Origin: JBFWRK01 sp050248955
Lineage (GTDB): Bacteria; Actinomycetota; Acidimicrobiia; Acidimicrobiales; Ilumatobacteraceae
Reading direction: 5' to 3'
Length of the DNA: 64,000 nt
Assembly: GCA_050248955.1 (NCBI GenBank)
Contig: JBFWRK010000001.1
Location: 1 to 64,000, forward strand
Shown here: positions 22,861 through 37,757 of the stretch, piece by piece
Layout of the letters: the number at the start of each line of letters is the position of its first letter
How positions within the stretch are numbered: the stretch's first letter is position 1
Program-made: the position numbers and the translations under genes
Notes under the pieces: generated by a model
Databases searched by the model: none
Told to the model about the DNA's origin: nothing
Seen by the model: the letters and a program-made list of their open reading frames with translations, nothing else

Positions 22861-22896
22861 ATGTCGCCGCTCCTCTCCCTCGTAGTCATCGCCTAG
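22861..22896 (+). CDS. ilvB leader peptide (attenuator)
   Basis: An 11-residue peptide [11 protein letters not shown] followed by TAG. Seven of its eleven residues are Leu, Val, Ile or Ala, and the run LLSLVVI contains all three regulatory branched-chain amino acids. It sits between a promoter and an intrinsic terminator upstream of ilvB, the arrangement of classical transcription attenuation: stalled ribosomes at Leu/Val/Ile codons would prevent the terminator from forming. GACGCAC at 22896-22902, overlapping the stop codon, pairs with GTGCGTC at 22918-22924 as the likely pause hairpin. Confidence 0.82.
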   Translation: MSPLLSLVVIA

Positions 22897-22926
22897 ACGC
22901 ACCCGGCCCCTCGTCGCGTGCGTCCT

Positions 22927-22958
22927 CGACCTCCCAGACGGGAGGTCGTTCGCTTTTT
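22927..22958 (+). terminator. Intrinsic terminator of the ilvB attenuator
   Basis: CGACCTCCC (22927-22935) and GGGAGGTCG (22940-22948) form a perfect 9-bp stem with a 4-base loop, followed by TTCGCTTTTT. It lies 51 bases before the ilvB ATG and 31 bases after the leader peptide, so it would stop transcription before ilvBNC when branched-chain amino acids are plentiful. Confidence 0.85.
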
Positions 22959-23008
22959 CGGCACCAGTTTCCCGTCGTCACCGTCCCGTTCCAAGCCAGG
23001 AGAACACC

Positions 23009-24753
23009 ATGAAGCTCACCGGGGCGCAGGCCCTCATCAAGAGCCTCGAGATGGAGCAGACCGAAGTCATCTTCGGGCTCCCCGGCGGGTGCATCCTGCC
23101 CGCCTACGACCCGTTGCTCGACTCGTCGATCCGCCACATCCTCGTGCGTCACGAGCAGGGCGCCGGCCACATGGCGGAGGGGTACGCGCACGTGACCGGT
23201 CGTCCCGGGGTCGCCATGGTGACGAGCGGACCTGCAGCCACGAACATGGTCACGCCGTTGTGCGACGCGTACATGGACTCGATCCCGCTCGTGTGCATCA
23301 CGGGCCAGGTCGCCACCACGGCGATCGGGACCGATGCGTTCCAGGAGTGCGACACGGTGGGCATCACGCGCTCGGTCACGAAGCACAACGACCTCGTGAT
23401 GACCGCCCGCGATCTGCCGATCGCCGTGCGCCAGGCGTTCCACATCGCGACGACGGGCCGGCCCGGGCCCGTGCTGATCGACGTGCCGAAGGACGTCCTG
23501 CAGAGCGAGATGGACTGGTACTGGCCGTCGGACCAGGAGGTCATCGATTCGCTGCCCGGCTACCGGCCGAACATCAAGGGCCATCCGCGGATGATCCGTG
23601 AGGCGGCGAAGCTGATCCTGTCCTCCGAACGGCCGATCCTCTACGTGGGTGGCGGCATCCTGAAGGCTCGAGCCGCAGACGCGCTGCGCGAGCTCGCCGA
23701 GCTCACGCAGATCCACGTCGTGACCACGCTGATGGCTCGAGGTGCGTTCCCTGACTCACACCCGCTCTGCCTGGGCATGCCGGGCATGCACGGCAACGCG
23801 ACGGCCGTCACCTCGTTGCAGAAGGCCGATCTGTTGATCACGCTCGGGGCGCGCTTCGACGACCGCGTGACGGGCAAGGTGTCAGCGTTCGCTCCCGAGG
23901 CGAAGATCATCCACGTCGACATCGACCCTGCCGAGCAGGGCAAGGTGCGCCGGCCCGACATCCCGATCGTGGGCGACTGCCGTCTCGTGATCGAGGAGAT
24001 CATCAGGGAGATCCGGAACTTGCTCGCCAACGGCGAGACGCAGGCGGACACATCGGCATGGAAGAGCCGCGTGTCCGGATGGCGCGAGCAGTTCCCACTG
24101 GCGTACGACGCGGCTGAGCCGGGCGACGCGCTCAAACCGCAGTACTGCCTCGAGCTGCTGCGCGACAGCGCGCCGCCGGACACGATCCTCGTGTCGGGCG
24201 TGGGTCAGCACCAGATGTGGAGCAGCCAGTACTGGCACTTCGAGCACCCGTACACCTGGGTGAACTCGGGCGGCCTCGGAACGATGGGCTTCGCCGTGCC
24301 CGCTGCGATCGGCGCCAAGGTCGGTCGGCCCGACGCGACCGTGTGGGCGATCGACGGCGACGGTTGCTTCCAGATGACCGCACAGGAGCTCGTCACCGCG
24401 GCGGTCGAGAGGATCCCGGTGAAGATCGGCATCCTCAACAACTCCTACCTCGGCATGGTCCGCCAGTGGCAGGAGATGTTCTACGACGAGCGTTACAGCG
24501 AGGTCTACCTCTCGCCCGACCTGCCCGACTTCGTGAGGTGGGCAGAGGCGATGGGCTGCGTCGGGATCCGCGTCGACTCGCCCGAAGAAGTGCAGCCGGC
24601 GATCGACAAGGCGAACTCGATCGACGACCGGCCCGTGGTGGTCGACTTCCGCGTCGACGCCCGCGAGAAGGTGTTCCCGATGGTGCCTGCCGGCATGTCG
24701 AACGATGATCTCGTCCTGCCCCCGTCGCAGGCGACGCGCAAGGAGTTCCTGCG

Positions 24754-24757
<4 letters not shown>
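23009..24757 (+). CDS. ilvB: Acetolactate synthase, large (catalytic) subunit
   Basis: A 582-residue ThDP enzyme that condenses pyruvate with pyruvate or 2-ketobutyrate. The catalytic Glu is in [15 protein letters not shown], the FAD region follows, and the ThDP/Mg site is [12 protein letters not shown] with [12 protein letters not shown]. An AGGAG site precedes the ATG. The stop overlaps ilvN (ATGA). Expression is probably governed by the attenuator at 22861-22958. Confidence 0.97.
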
Positions 24758-26333
<1,576 letters not shown>

Positions 26334-26367
26334 GACGTCGGCCGACCTGGCCATCCAGGAGGTTCCC

Positions 26368-26387
26368 GTGGGACCGTATGGTCCCGC
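26368..26387 (+). terminator. Hairpin after ilvC
   Basis: GGGACC (26370-26375) and GGTCCC (26380-26385) with loop GTAT form a strong hairpin, extended by two more pairs including one G-U. No U-tract follows, so it may act as a weak terminator or an mRNA-stabilising end of the ilvBNC transcript. Confidence 0.4.
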
Positions 26388-26442
26388 CACGTGCAGTAGT
26401 ATGCCAGGCACGTAACGGGAGATCCACTGTGCTCTGAAACTT

Positions 26443-26476
26443 GACTTGGTGAGTCGACAATAGAGCCGTCTACACT
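26443..26476 (+). promoter_or_regulatory. Candidate promoter/operator of metY
   Basis: TACACT at 26471-26476 is a plausible -10 box 25 bases before the ATG at 26502. A weak TTGGTG lies 19 bases upstream at 26446-26451. The 13-bp palindrome GACTTGGTGAGTC (26443-26455) overlaps it and could bind a repressor of sulfur genes. No SAM riboswitch consensus is seen. Confidence 0.35.
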
Positions 26477-26501
26477 CGCAGCCACGTCCAAGGAGGCTGC
26501 G

Positions 26502-27821
26502 ATGAGCGACACCAATTGGGGTTTCGAGACCCGTCAGATCCACGCGGGTGCTGCACCTGATCCTGCGACCGGCGCGCGAGCGGTGCCGATCTACCAGACG
26601 ACGAGCTTCCAGTTCCGGGACTCGGCGCACGCGTCGGACCTGTTCGCGCTCGCCGAGGTCGGCAACATCTACACCCGCATCATGAACCCGACGCAGGGGG
26701 TGCTCGAGGGGCGGATCAACTCGTTGGAGGGCGGCTGCGCCACGGCGATCGGCCTTCCCGGCACGCTCGTCGTGAGCTCCGGCCAGTCGGCCGAGACGCT
26801 GACGATCCTGACGCTCGCCGAGGCCGGGAGCCACGTGGTGTCCTCCCCGTCGCTCTACGGCGGCACGTACAACTTGCTGCACTACACGCTCCCCAAGCTC
26901 GGCATCGACGTCACGTTCGTCGACGATCCGGACGATCTCGAGCAGTGGCGGGCGGCCGTGCGACCGAACACGAAGCTGTTCTTCGGCGAGACGATGTCGA
27001 ACCCGAAGAACGACGTGTTCGACATCGAAGGCGTCTCGCAGGTCGCGCACGACCACGGCATCCCGCTGGTCATCGACAACACGGTCCCGACGCCGTACCT
27101 GATCAGACCCCTGGAGTGGGGCGCCGACATCGTCGTCCACTCGCTCACGAAGTTCCTCGGCGGTCACGGCACGTCGATCGCCGGGTCGATCACCGACGGT
27201 GGCACGTTCGACTACGGCGCGAGCGGTCGGTTCCCGAACTTCGTCGAGCCCGACCCGTCGTACCACGGGCTCGCCTACTGGCCGGCGCTCGGCCACGGCT
27301 CGTTCATCCTCAAGGCGCGGGTGCAGATGCTGCGCGACCTCGGCATGGCGATCTCGCCGTTCAACGCGTTCCTCATCATCCAGGGCATCGAGACGCTCAG
27401 CCTGCGGATGGAGCGCCACTTCGAGAACGCGGCCAAGGTCGCCGAGTTCCTGGTCGGGCGCGACGAGGTCGAATCGCTCGCGTACGCAGGCCTCCCCTCG
27501 AGCCCCTGGCACGAGCGGGCGACCAAGTACGGCCGGGGTAAGGGCTACGGGTCCGTGCTCGCCTTCATCATCAAGGGTGGCAAGGACGCGGGCCAGCGGT
27601 TCGTCGAGGCCCTCGAACTGCACTCCCACGTCGCCAACATCGGCGACGTCCGCAGCCTCGTGATCCACCCCGCCTCCACGACCCACAGCCAGCTCTCAGA
27701 GGCCGAGCAGCTCTCCGCGGGCGTCCACCCCGGCCTGGTCCGGCTCTCGGTGGGTCTCGAGTCGATCGAGGACATCATCGCCGACCTCGAAGCCGGCTTC
27801 CGGGCGGTCAAGGGGGCCTGA
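26502..27821 (+). CDS. metY: O-acetylhomoserine sulfhydrylase
   Basis: A 439-residue Cys/Met-metabolism PLP enzyme, the length typical of MetY rather than MetB. It combines O-acetylhomoserine with sulfide to give homocysteine. The N-terminus [31 protein letters not shown] and the PLP-lysine motif [11 protein letters not shown] are diagnostic. An AAGGAGG site precedes the ATG. The last 126 bases overlap the convergent hypothetical gene ending at 27696. Confidence 0.94.
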   Translation: MSDTNWGFETRQIHAGAAPDPATGARAVPIYQTTSFQFRDSAHASDLFALAEVGNIYTRIMNPTQGVLEGRINSLEGGCATAIGLPGTLVVSSGQSAETLTILTLAEAGSHVVSSPSLYGGTYNLLHYTLPKLGIDVTFVDDPDDLEQWRAAVRPNTKLFFGETMSNPKNDVFDIEGVSQVAHDHGIPLVIDNTVPTPYLIRPLEWGADIVVHSLTKFLGGHGTSIAGSITDGGTFDYGASGRFPNFVEPDPSYHGLAYWPALGHGSFILKARVQMLRDLGMAISPFNAFLIIQGIETLSLRMERHFENAAKVAEFLVGRDEVESLAYAGLPSSPWHERATKYGRGKGYGSVLAFIIKGGKDAGQRFVEALELHSHVANIGDVRSLVIHPASTTHSQLSEAEQLSAGVHPGLVRLSVGLESIEDIIADLEAGFRAVKGA

Positions 27822-28457
27822 CCACGGTTCCCGCAGCTGGTACCGGTCCGCCCACGTACCGATCCACCACGCGGGCATGAGTGCCAGTTCGGGATCCGGC
27901 AGCGTCCACACGGGACCGGGCGGCACGGGTTCGGCCGCGCGGTAGACGCCGCGCCGGACCCGTTCCGCCCGGCCGTTGTCGTGCTCGTGACCGAGCGCAT
28001 CACCGAGTGCCTTCACCGGGTTGCGACCTCCGACGCAGTAGCCCATCAGGTGGATGAGGTCGTGGAGCTCGCGCAGTTCGAGCTCGCCGTGACGGCGGAG
28101 CAGCGCGACCGCGACCCACCGTAACGCCCAGCCGGTGAGCTCCTCGGCGTCGTGGACCATCGGCGCCAGCGGCGCGGCGTCCGGTCGGGGCGGTCGTCGC
28201 GCCCAGTCCCTCGTCGCCGCCGGCCAAAGTACCCGGTGGATCTCACGGGCCTCGTCGAGCACCGCACGCCGGCGTTCGATCAATCGGCCCGCCTCGCGAT
28301 CGAGGTCGTCGAGCTGGTCGACGACCACCTGCCGCTCCCGGTCGAGGGCGTGACGGTGGGTGAAGGTCAGCCCGGCGTTGGCTCGGGCGAGCCGCCATTC
28401 GTCGTCCTTGATCCATCTCGGCGTTGGGGGCAACGCCCCGTCCGGTCGTGCATGCAC
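27696..28457 (-). CDS. Hypothetical protein with a possible C-terminal winged-helix segment
   Basis: A 253-residue protein that I do not recognise. It has a charged N-terminal coiled-coil-like helix (RERQVVVDQLDDLDREAGRL) and a middle part LRELHDLIHLMGYCVGGRNPVKALGDAL, then RAERVRRGVYRA, a pattern reminiscent of HARE-type or similar winged helices. GTG 28457 is chosen because GGAGG lies six bases upstream; an earlier ATG at 28505 lacks one. Its final 126 bases are antisense to the conserved metY C-terminus, so the tail after about residue 211 may be unconserved. No neighbour explains its role. Confidence 0.6.
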   Translation of the reverse strand: MHARPDGALPPTPRWIKDDEWRLARANAGLTFTHRHALDRERQVVVDQLDDLDREAGRLIERRRAVLDEAREIHRVLWPAATRDWARRPPRPDAAPLAPMVHDAEELTGWALRWVAVALLRRHGELELRELHDLIHLMGYCVGGRNPVKALGDALGHEHDNGRAERVRRGVYRAAEPVPPGPVWTLPDPELALMPAWWIGTWADRYQLREPWSGPLDRPEAGFEVGDDVLDRLETHREPDQAGVDARGELLGL

Positions 28458-28758
28458 GTGACACCTCCGCGACTCAGCTCTCGCAGCGTCGGGTGTCCGT
28501 GACACCGATCCCGGTCATGTGGTCAGCCGTCCCGGAGGTCGTCCTCCGGCTCTTCGCCATGCCGGTTCACATTGCCAGTTGCACTTGCCAGATACCATTG
28601 CCAGTTGCCATCTGCCGGGCATGATCGCAGCCCCGCCAATCCCCGGATCAGCGTCTCCCCGCCCGAGCCGGGGGACCCGAAGCGGAACCCCGATCGATGA
28701 CGGCGAACGCCGAACTACGAGCGCAGTCTGCCTCCCCACCCCGACCATTCCAACTGCA

Positions 28759-28792
28759 TCAGCTAGCGAATCGACAGCGATTCGCTAGCTGA
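28759..28792. terminator. 15-bp perfect inverted repeat
   Basis: TCAGCTAGCGAATCG and its exact complement are separated by the 4-base loop ACAG. It lies downstream of the PAC2 gene on the minus strand and probably acts as a factor-assisted terminator or RNA end, as no U-tract follows on either strand. It is notably AT-richer than its surroundings. Confidence 0.55.
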
Positions 28793-28883
28793 CGCGCCGG
28801 CGATGAGGGTAGGTCAGTTTGGGGCCGGGCCTGGGCCCGAACTGAGTCGGGTCTGGGTCTAGGCCGGAGTTCGGGACTGGGCT

Positions 28884-28943
28884 GGTGTTCGGGACTGGGT
28901 CTGGGTTCGGGCCGGTGTTCGGGACTGGGTCTGGGTTCGGGCC
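28884..28943 (+). repeat. Two 30-bp G-rich tandem repeats with G-quadruplex motif
   Basis: Two identical 30-base units (28884-28913 and 28914-28943), with partial copies on both sides. Each contains G3-N3-G3-N3-G3-N3-G3, the ideal quadruplex spacing, on the plus strand. The array begins about 20 bases beyond the PAC2 stop codon. Confidence 0.85.
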
Positions 28944-28964
28944 GGTGTTCGGGCCCGGTTCGGC

Positions 28965-32231
<3,267 letters not shown>

Positions 32232-32257
32232 GCCGGCGGACGGACCCGCCCCCGACG

Positions 32258-33472
32258 ATGACGTCGACGACCGGCGATCCCACCGCGGCGACGCTCGACT
32301 GGCTCACCACGAAGCCGGGCATGAAGTGGCACCGCCACGGCGCGGACGTGCTGGCGGCGTGGGTGGCGGACATGGACTTCGCTCCGGCCGCGGCGATCAC
32401 CGAGCGGCTCGGCGAGGTGCTGGCTGCCGGCGACCTCGGCTACCGGGACTGGTTCCCGCCAGGCGGCAGCCCACTCCGAGCGCTCTTCGCGGAGCGGATG
32501 TCCGAGCGGTACCGCTGGGCCATCGATCCCGGCAGGAATCGCGAGCTGTGCGACGTCGTGCAAGGCATCGAAGCTGCGTTGCACGTCTCGACGGCGCCGG
32601 GTGACGGCGTGGTCCTGCACACCCCGGCCTATCCGCCCTTCTTCGCGTCCCTCGCCCACATGGGCCGGCGGGTCGTCGACGTGCCGGCGCAGCGCACCGC
32701 TGACGGCTGGGGGTTCGACCACGAGGCGCTCGCGACGCAGCTCGAGGCGGATCCGACGATCAGGGCGCTGCTCCTCTGCAATCCGCACAACCCGACCGGC
32801 CACGTCTTCCGTGTCGACGAGCTCGTGGAACTGGCCGCCCTCGCCGAGCGTCACGACCTGCTCGTGATCAGCGACGAGATCCACGCCGACCTCGTGCACG
32901 ACCCCCACCGGCATCAGCCGATCGCAGCGCTCGACGACGACATCGCCGCCCGCACCGTCACGGTCTCGTCTGCCTCGAAGGCGTTCAACCTCGCAGGTCT
33001 CCGCTGGGCGGTGATGCACCTCGGGCATCGACCCACGCTGGACGCCCTCGATGGACTGCCGGGGCACCTCCTCGGCGCGCCCAACCTGATGGGCGTCGAA
33101 GCGACGATCGCGGCATGGACGGACGGAGCGGAGTGGCTCGACGCCATTCGGCGGCAGCTCGACCGGAACCGTCGCCGCGTCGTCGAACGACTGGCGGCGC
33201 TCCCCGGTGTCGATGTGAGCCTGCCGGAGGCCACCTACCTCGCGTGGATCGACACCACCGGCCTGGCGCTCGGCGCGGAGCCCTACGACATCGTCAGGCG
33301 GGCCGGTGTCGAGCTCAGCCCGGGCCCTTCGTTCGGCGCGCAGGGAGCCGGCTTCGTCCGGTTGAACTTCGCGACGTCCGCCGAGGTGCTCGAGGTCGTC
33401 CTCGACCGGGTCACCGGCGCCCTGTCGGGCGCCGGTGACCCGCCCGAGCAACGGGTCATGCCACGACGTTGA
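32258..33472 (+). CDS. MalY/PatB-family PLP enzyme (cystathionine beta-lyase-like)
   Basis: A 404-residue fold-type I PLP protein. WVADMDFAPAAAITERL near the N-terminus and ISDEIHADLVHDPHRHQPIA, with the lysine in SASKAFNLAGLRWA, identify the MalY/PatB group, which cleaves C-S bonds of cystathionine or cysteine. It lies 26 bases after the aspartate aminotransferase gene and may be cotranscribed. Its last 17 bases overlap the convergent protease gene. Confidence 0.88.
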   Translation: MTSTTGDPTAATLDWLTTKPGMKWHRHGADVLAAWVADMDFAPAAAITERLGEVLAAGDLGYRDWFPPGGSPLRALFAERMSERYRWAIDPGRNRELCDVVQGIEAALHVSTAPGDGVVLHTPAYPPFFASLAHMGRRVVDVPAQRTADGWGFDHEALATQLEADPTIRALLLCNPHNPTGHVFRVDELVELAALAERHDLLVISDEIHADLVHDPHRHQPIAALDDDIAARTVTVSSASKAFNLAGLRWAVMHLGHRPTLDALDGLPGHLLGAPNLMGVEATIAAWTDGAEWLDAIRRQLDRNRRRVVERLAALPGVDVSLPEATYLAWIDTTGLALGAEPYDIVRRAGVELSPGPSFGAQGAGFVRLNFATSAEVLEVVLDRVTGALSGAGDPPEQRVMPRR

Positions 33473-35180
33473 ACGTGGCGAAGATGCGGTCGAGCGCTTC
33501 GAAGTCCGCCTCGGTCGTCGCCTGCAGCAGGATCAGCGCCGTGTAGGACGCGTCAGCCGGCTGGGCGACGAGCACGACGAGCGAGGTTGCCGTTCCCGCA
33601 CACGCATCCCAGACCTGGTAGATCCCGGTGAACACGGCGTCGCTGTAGTCGCTGGTGCCGAGATCGGTGCACTCGCCGGCGGGCGGCGAGTACATCGCGA
33701 GGTCGGCCGCCAGATCGGCGGACGGCTGGAGCAGCGCGAAGATCACGCCCGAGCCGTCGTACGTGTTGAGCAGGCCGTCCAGGCTCGGCGCGGCGGCGAT
33801 GTAGGGGAACTGGGTCCCGTCCTCGAACGTGCCGGGCGTGGTGTCACGTTCAGCCCACTCGATCGGCACGTCCATGACGATCCGGCCGAGATCGTCGCTC
33901 ACGGTCTCGTAGGCGCTGTAGGTCGCGGTACCGGTGTCCTCGGTGGACACCTCCTCGCTGACCTGCTCGGCGAAGGAGAACGCCACTTCGAGCGGCTGCG
34001 TGCCGTTGATCTCGCCGCGGAGGAACTCCTGCGTGTCATAGCGCAGCGCCTCGACCGCGATCGGGCGCTCACCGACGGTGCGGATCACGTCGCAGTAGTC
34101 CTTGAACGTGCCGTCGGTGCCGATCGGCAGGCCGTTCATCGAGGTGATGATGTCGCCGGGCAGCACGTCGGCCTGCGAGGCCGGGCTCCCCGGGGACACG
34201 CCTGCGACCCAGACACCGGAGATCCCGGCAGCCTCGTCGTAGACGGCCCAGCCGTTGATCCCGAGCGTCTCGTAGTCACCCTCGCGGAGGTGGTCCACGG
34301 CGGGTTGCGCGAGATCGCTGGCGATCGCGAAGAACTGCTCCGTGCTCGACGCCATCGCGCCGCCCGCGTAGTTCACTGCGACGACTTCGCCGTCCGCCGT
34401 GACGAGCGGGCCGCCCGAGTTGCCGGGCTGGATGTTCGCGTCGTGCTCGATCGTGTGGTCGATCGACGACGTGCCGGTCAGGTCGCCGCCGGCCTTGGCC
34501 TTGGCGACGATGCCGCGGGTCAGCGTGTACTCGGGATCGCCGAGCGGGAAGCCGGCGGCGTACACGTCGAGGCCGGGCTCGATCGGGCCGTTGTACCAGT
34601 TCAGGAAGGGCAGCTCGCCGGGGGCGTCGATGTCGATCAGGGCAAGGTCGTTGCACTCGGACACGCCCACGATGCTGGCGTTGTAGCTCTTGGTCAGGTC
34701 GCCGCCGATGTGGACCTCGAGCGTCGCCGCCCCGGCCACGACGTGGTTGTTCGTGACCGCGAGGCCGTCGGCGCTGATGATGAAGCCGCTGCCGGCGCCG
34801 GAGCCGTTCGAGAACCCGACCTCGGGATCGCGGAACGTACCCTGCGCGACGATCTGGATGGTGGACGCCTTCACGCCGTCCAACCCGCCTGTTGCGGCGA
34901 GCGTCGTGGTCACGCCCTCTGCGGTGGTCGAGACGTCGGCGACGACGGAGGCGTCGGTCGACTCGGTGCTGCTGTCGTCGTCATCGCCTCCACTCGACGC
35001 GGCGAAGATGCCGCCACCGATCAGCAGGCCGGCCACGACGATGCCGCCCGCGATCAGACCGGAACGCTTGCCCGAACCGCCGGAGCTCGGTGGTTGCGGA
35101 GTCGGCGCGACGTACGGGGGCGTCGGAACTCCTCCGCCGGGCGGCCCAGAGGGCGGGGGCGGGGGAAATTGACTGCTCAC
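33456..35180 (-). CDS. HtrA-like trypsin-type protease with PDZ and extra C-terminal domain
   Basis: A 574-residue membrane-anchored protease. The order is a cytoplasmic Pro/Gly-rich segment (residues 1-38), one membrane helix (about 40-62), an acidic linker, the chymotrypsin-like domain with His in VTNNHVVAGA, Asp in NDLALIDID and Ser in QPGNSGGPLV, then a PDZ domain (LPGDIITSMNGLPI). About 200 further residues (from around LEVAFSFAEQV) form an additional extracytoplasmic domain that is not part of HtrA. The GTG has an AAGGAGG site. It follows zwf by 96 bases and probably handles envelope protein quality control. Confidence 0.88.
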   Translation of the reverse strand: MSSQFPPPPPSGPPGGGVPTPPYVAPTPQPPSSGGSGKRSGLIAGGIVVAGLLIGGGIFAASSGGDDDDSSTESTDASVVADVSTTAEGVTTTLAATGGLDGVKASTIQIVAQGTFRDPEVGFSNGSGAGSGFIISADGLAVTNNHVVAGAATLEVHIGGDLTKSYNASIVGVSECNDLALIDIDAPGELPFLNWYNGPIEPGLDVYAAGFPLGDPEYTLTRGIVAKAKAGGDLTGTSSIDHTIEHDANIQPGNSGGPLVTADGEVVAVNYAGGAMASSTEQFFAIASDLAQPAVDHLREGDYETLGINGWAVYDEAAGISGVWVAGVSPGSPASQADVLPGDIITSMNGLPIGTDGTFKDYCDVIRTVGERPIAVEALRYDTQEFLRGEINGTQPLEVAFSFAEQVSEEVSTEDTGTATYSAYETVSDDLGRIVMDVPIEWAERDTTPGTFEDGTQFPYIAAAPSLDGLLNTYDGSGVIFALLQPSADLAADLAMYSPPAGECTDLGTSDYSDAVFTGIYQVWDACAGTATSLVVLVAQPADASYTALILLQATTEADFEALDRIFATFNVVA

Positions 35181-35276
35181 GAGGTCCTCCTTGTTGTCGC
35201 CATGACCGAGAGCAGCGCAACCATATCCCTCATCTCACGCTGCGTAATGATCAGCGCGCACAAGGGGCTCAGCGAC

Positions 35277-36673
35277 TCATTTCGACACCGGGTACCAGGC
35301 GCTCGCTTGCTCGTCGAAGATCGCATCGGCCTCGGCCGGTCCCCACGATCCCCGCTGGTAGAGGTGGATCGGACCCGGATCGTCCAGTGCCGGCTGCACG
35401 ACCCGCCAGGTGTGCTCGACCACGTCCTGGCGGGCGAACCGGCGGGGGTTGCCCTCGAGCGCGTCGTCGAGGAGGCGTTCGTAGGCCTCGCGACGGTCCC
35501 CGAGCGCAGCCGCGAAGTCGACCGAGACGTCGACGTCCTGGCTGTCGAGGTGGGGACCGGGGGTCTTGGCCTGGAGCGTGAACGTCACGCCGTCGCGCTT
35601 CCCGAGCCGCAGCCTGACCAGGTTGCGCGCCGGCAGCGGCCCGCCGGCCTCGTCGAACAGCATCCGCGGCGGCTCCTTCAGCTCGATCACGGCCTCGGTG
35701 GCGGAAGACGCGAGCGCTTTGCCGGTGCGAGCGTAGAACGGCACGCCGGCCCAGCGCCACGACTCGATCTCGAACTTCATCGCGCTGAACGTCTCGACCG
35801 TGGATCCGGCGGCGACACCGGGTTCGTCGAGGTAGCCGACGTACTGGCCGCGGACGAGGTTGTGGCAGCTCAGCGGCCGCATCGCGGCGAGCACCTTTGC
35901 CTTCTCGTCCTGCAGGTACTGCGACTCCGGGCCTGCCGGCGGCTCCATCGCGAGCAGCGTGATGACCTGCAGGAGGTGGTTCTGCACGATGTCACGCAGG
36001 TTCCCGACCGAGTCGTAGAACGAGCCGCGTCCTTCCACGCCGATCGTCTCCGACATCGTGAGCTGCACGCTGCGCACGTAGTTCCGGTTCCAGATCGGCT
36101 CGAGCATCGTGTTCGAGAAGCGGAAGACGAGCAGATCCTCGACGCTCTCCTTGCCGAGGTAGTGGTCGATGCGGAAGATGCGCTCCTCGGGGAACACCGA
36201 GTGGAGCGTCTCGTTGAGCGCTCGGGCCGACGCGAGGTCGCGCCCGAACGGCTTCTCGACGACGATCCGCCCGCGCTCGTGGAGGCCGACCTCGGCGAGC
36301 GAGGTGGCGACGGTCGGGAAGGCCTCGGGAGGGATCGCCATGTAGTAGACGGCGTTGCGGCTCCGGTGGCGGTCGAGCGTCGCCCGCAGCTCCTTCCAGG
36401 TCGCGGGATCGCCGTAGTCGCCCGTGATCAGGTCGAGCCGTGCGGCCAGCGAGTCGACGATCGAGGCGGCGGCATCGGGGATCGCGGCGATGATCGAGTC
36501 GTGCGCGTGCTGGCGGAAGCCCTCGTCCGACCAGTCGCTGCGGGCGACGCCGATCACCGGCACGGTGATCCGCTTGTGCCGCTCGAGGTGGTAGAGCGCC
36601 GGGAACAGCTTCCGCTTCGACAGGTCGCCCGTGGCGCCGAAGAGCACGAGGGCATCGGCAGGCAGGTACGTGG

Positions 36674-36677
<4 letters not shown>
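35277..36677 (-). CDS. zwf: Glucose-6-phosphate 1-dehydrogenase
   Basis: A 466-residue enzyme opening the oxidative pentose phosphate pathway. VLFGATGDLSKRKLFPALY binds NADP, EKPFGRDL and the active-site RIDHYLGKE are intact, and MEPPAG follows. The ATG at 36677 overlaps the gnd stop by four bases, so both dehydrogenases are cotranscribed to produce NADPH and pentose phosphates. Confidence 0.96.
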
Positions 36678-37696
<1,019 letters not shown>

Positions 37697-37744
37697 GCCA
37701 ACATCGTTGCCCATCGAACGGGCCGGTGCTCACCGACGTCGAAC

Positions 37745-37750
37745 TAGGTT
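37745..37750 (+). promoter_or_regulatory. -10 box (TAGGTT) of a leaderless promoter
   Basis: TAGGTT ends 7 bases before the GTG at 37758, identical in sequence and spacing to the ilvD promoter at 20149. No ribosome binding site is present. Confidence 0.6.
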
Positions 37751-37757
37751 CGCCGCC

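Larger units (their letters stand above)
28458..28964. other. Non-coding gap with repeats
   Basis: About 500 bp without a convincing gene, between the end of the PAC2 gene and the start of the hypothetical gene (both minus strand). It holds the hypothetical gene's upstream region, two copies of CATTGCCAGTTGC (28570-28582 and 28596-28608), a 15-bp perfect hairpin (28759-28792) and a G-rich 30-bp tandem repeat (28884-28943). Confidence 0.6.

Noticed and set aside
26334..26501. SAM riboswitch upstream of metY
   Set aside because: Considered because metY often has one, but no SAM-I, SAM-II or SAM-IV consensus elements can be read; only a hairpin and a short palindrome are present.
28519..28788. 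Small plus-strand ORF in the repeat-bearing gap
   Set aside because: No ribosome binding site, no motifs, and it ends inside the hairpin; not protein-like.
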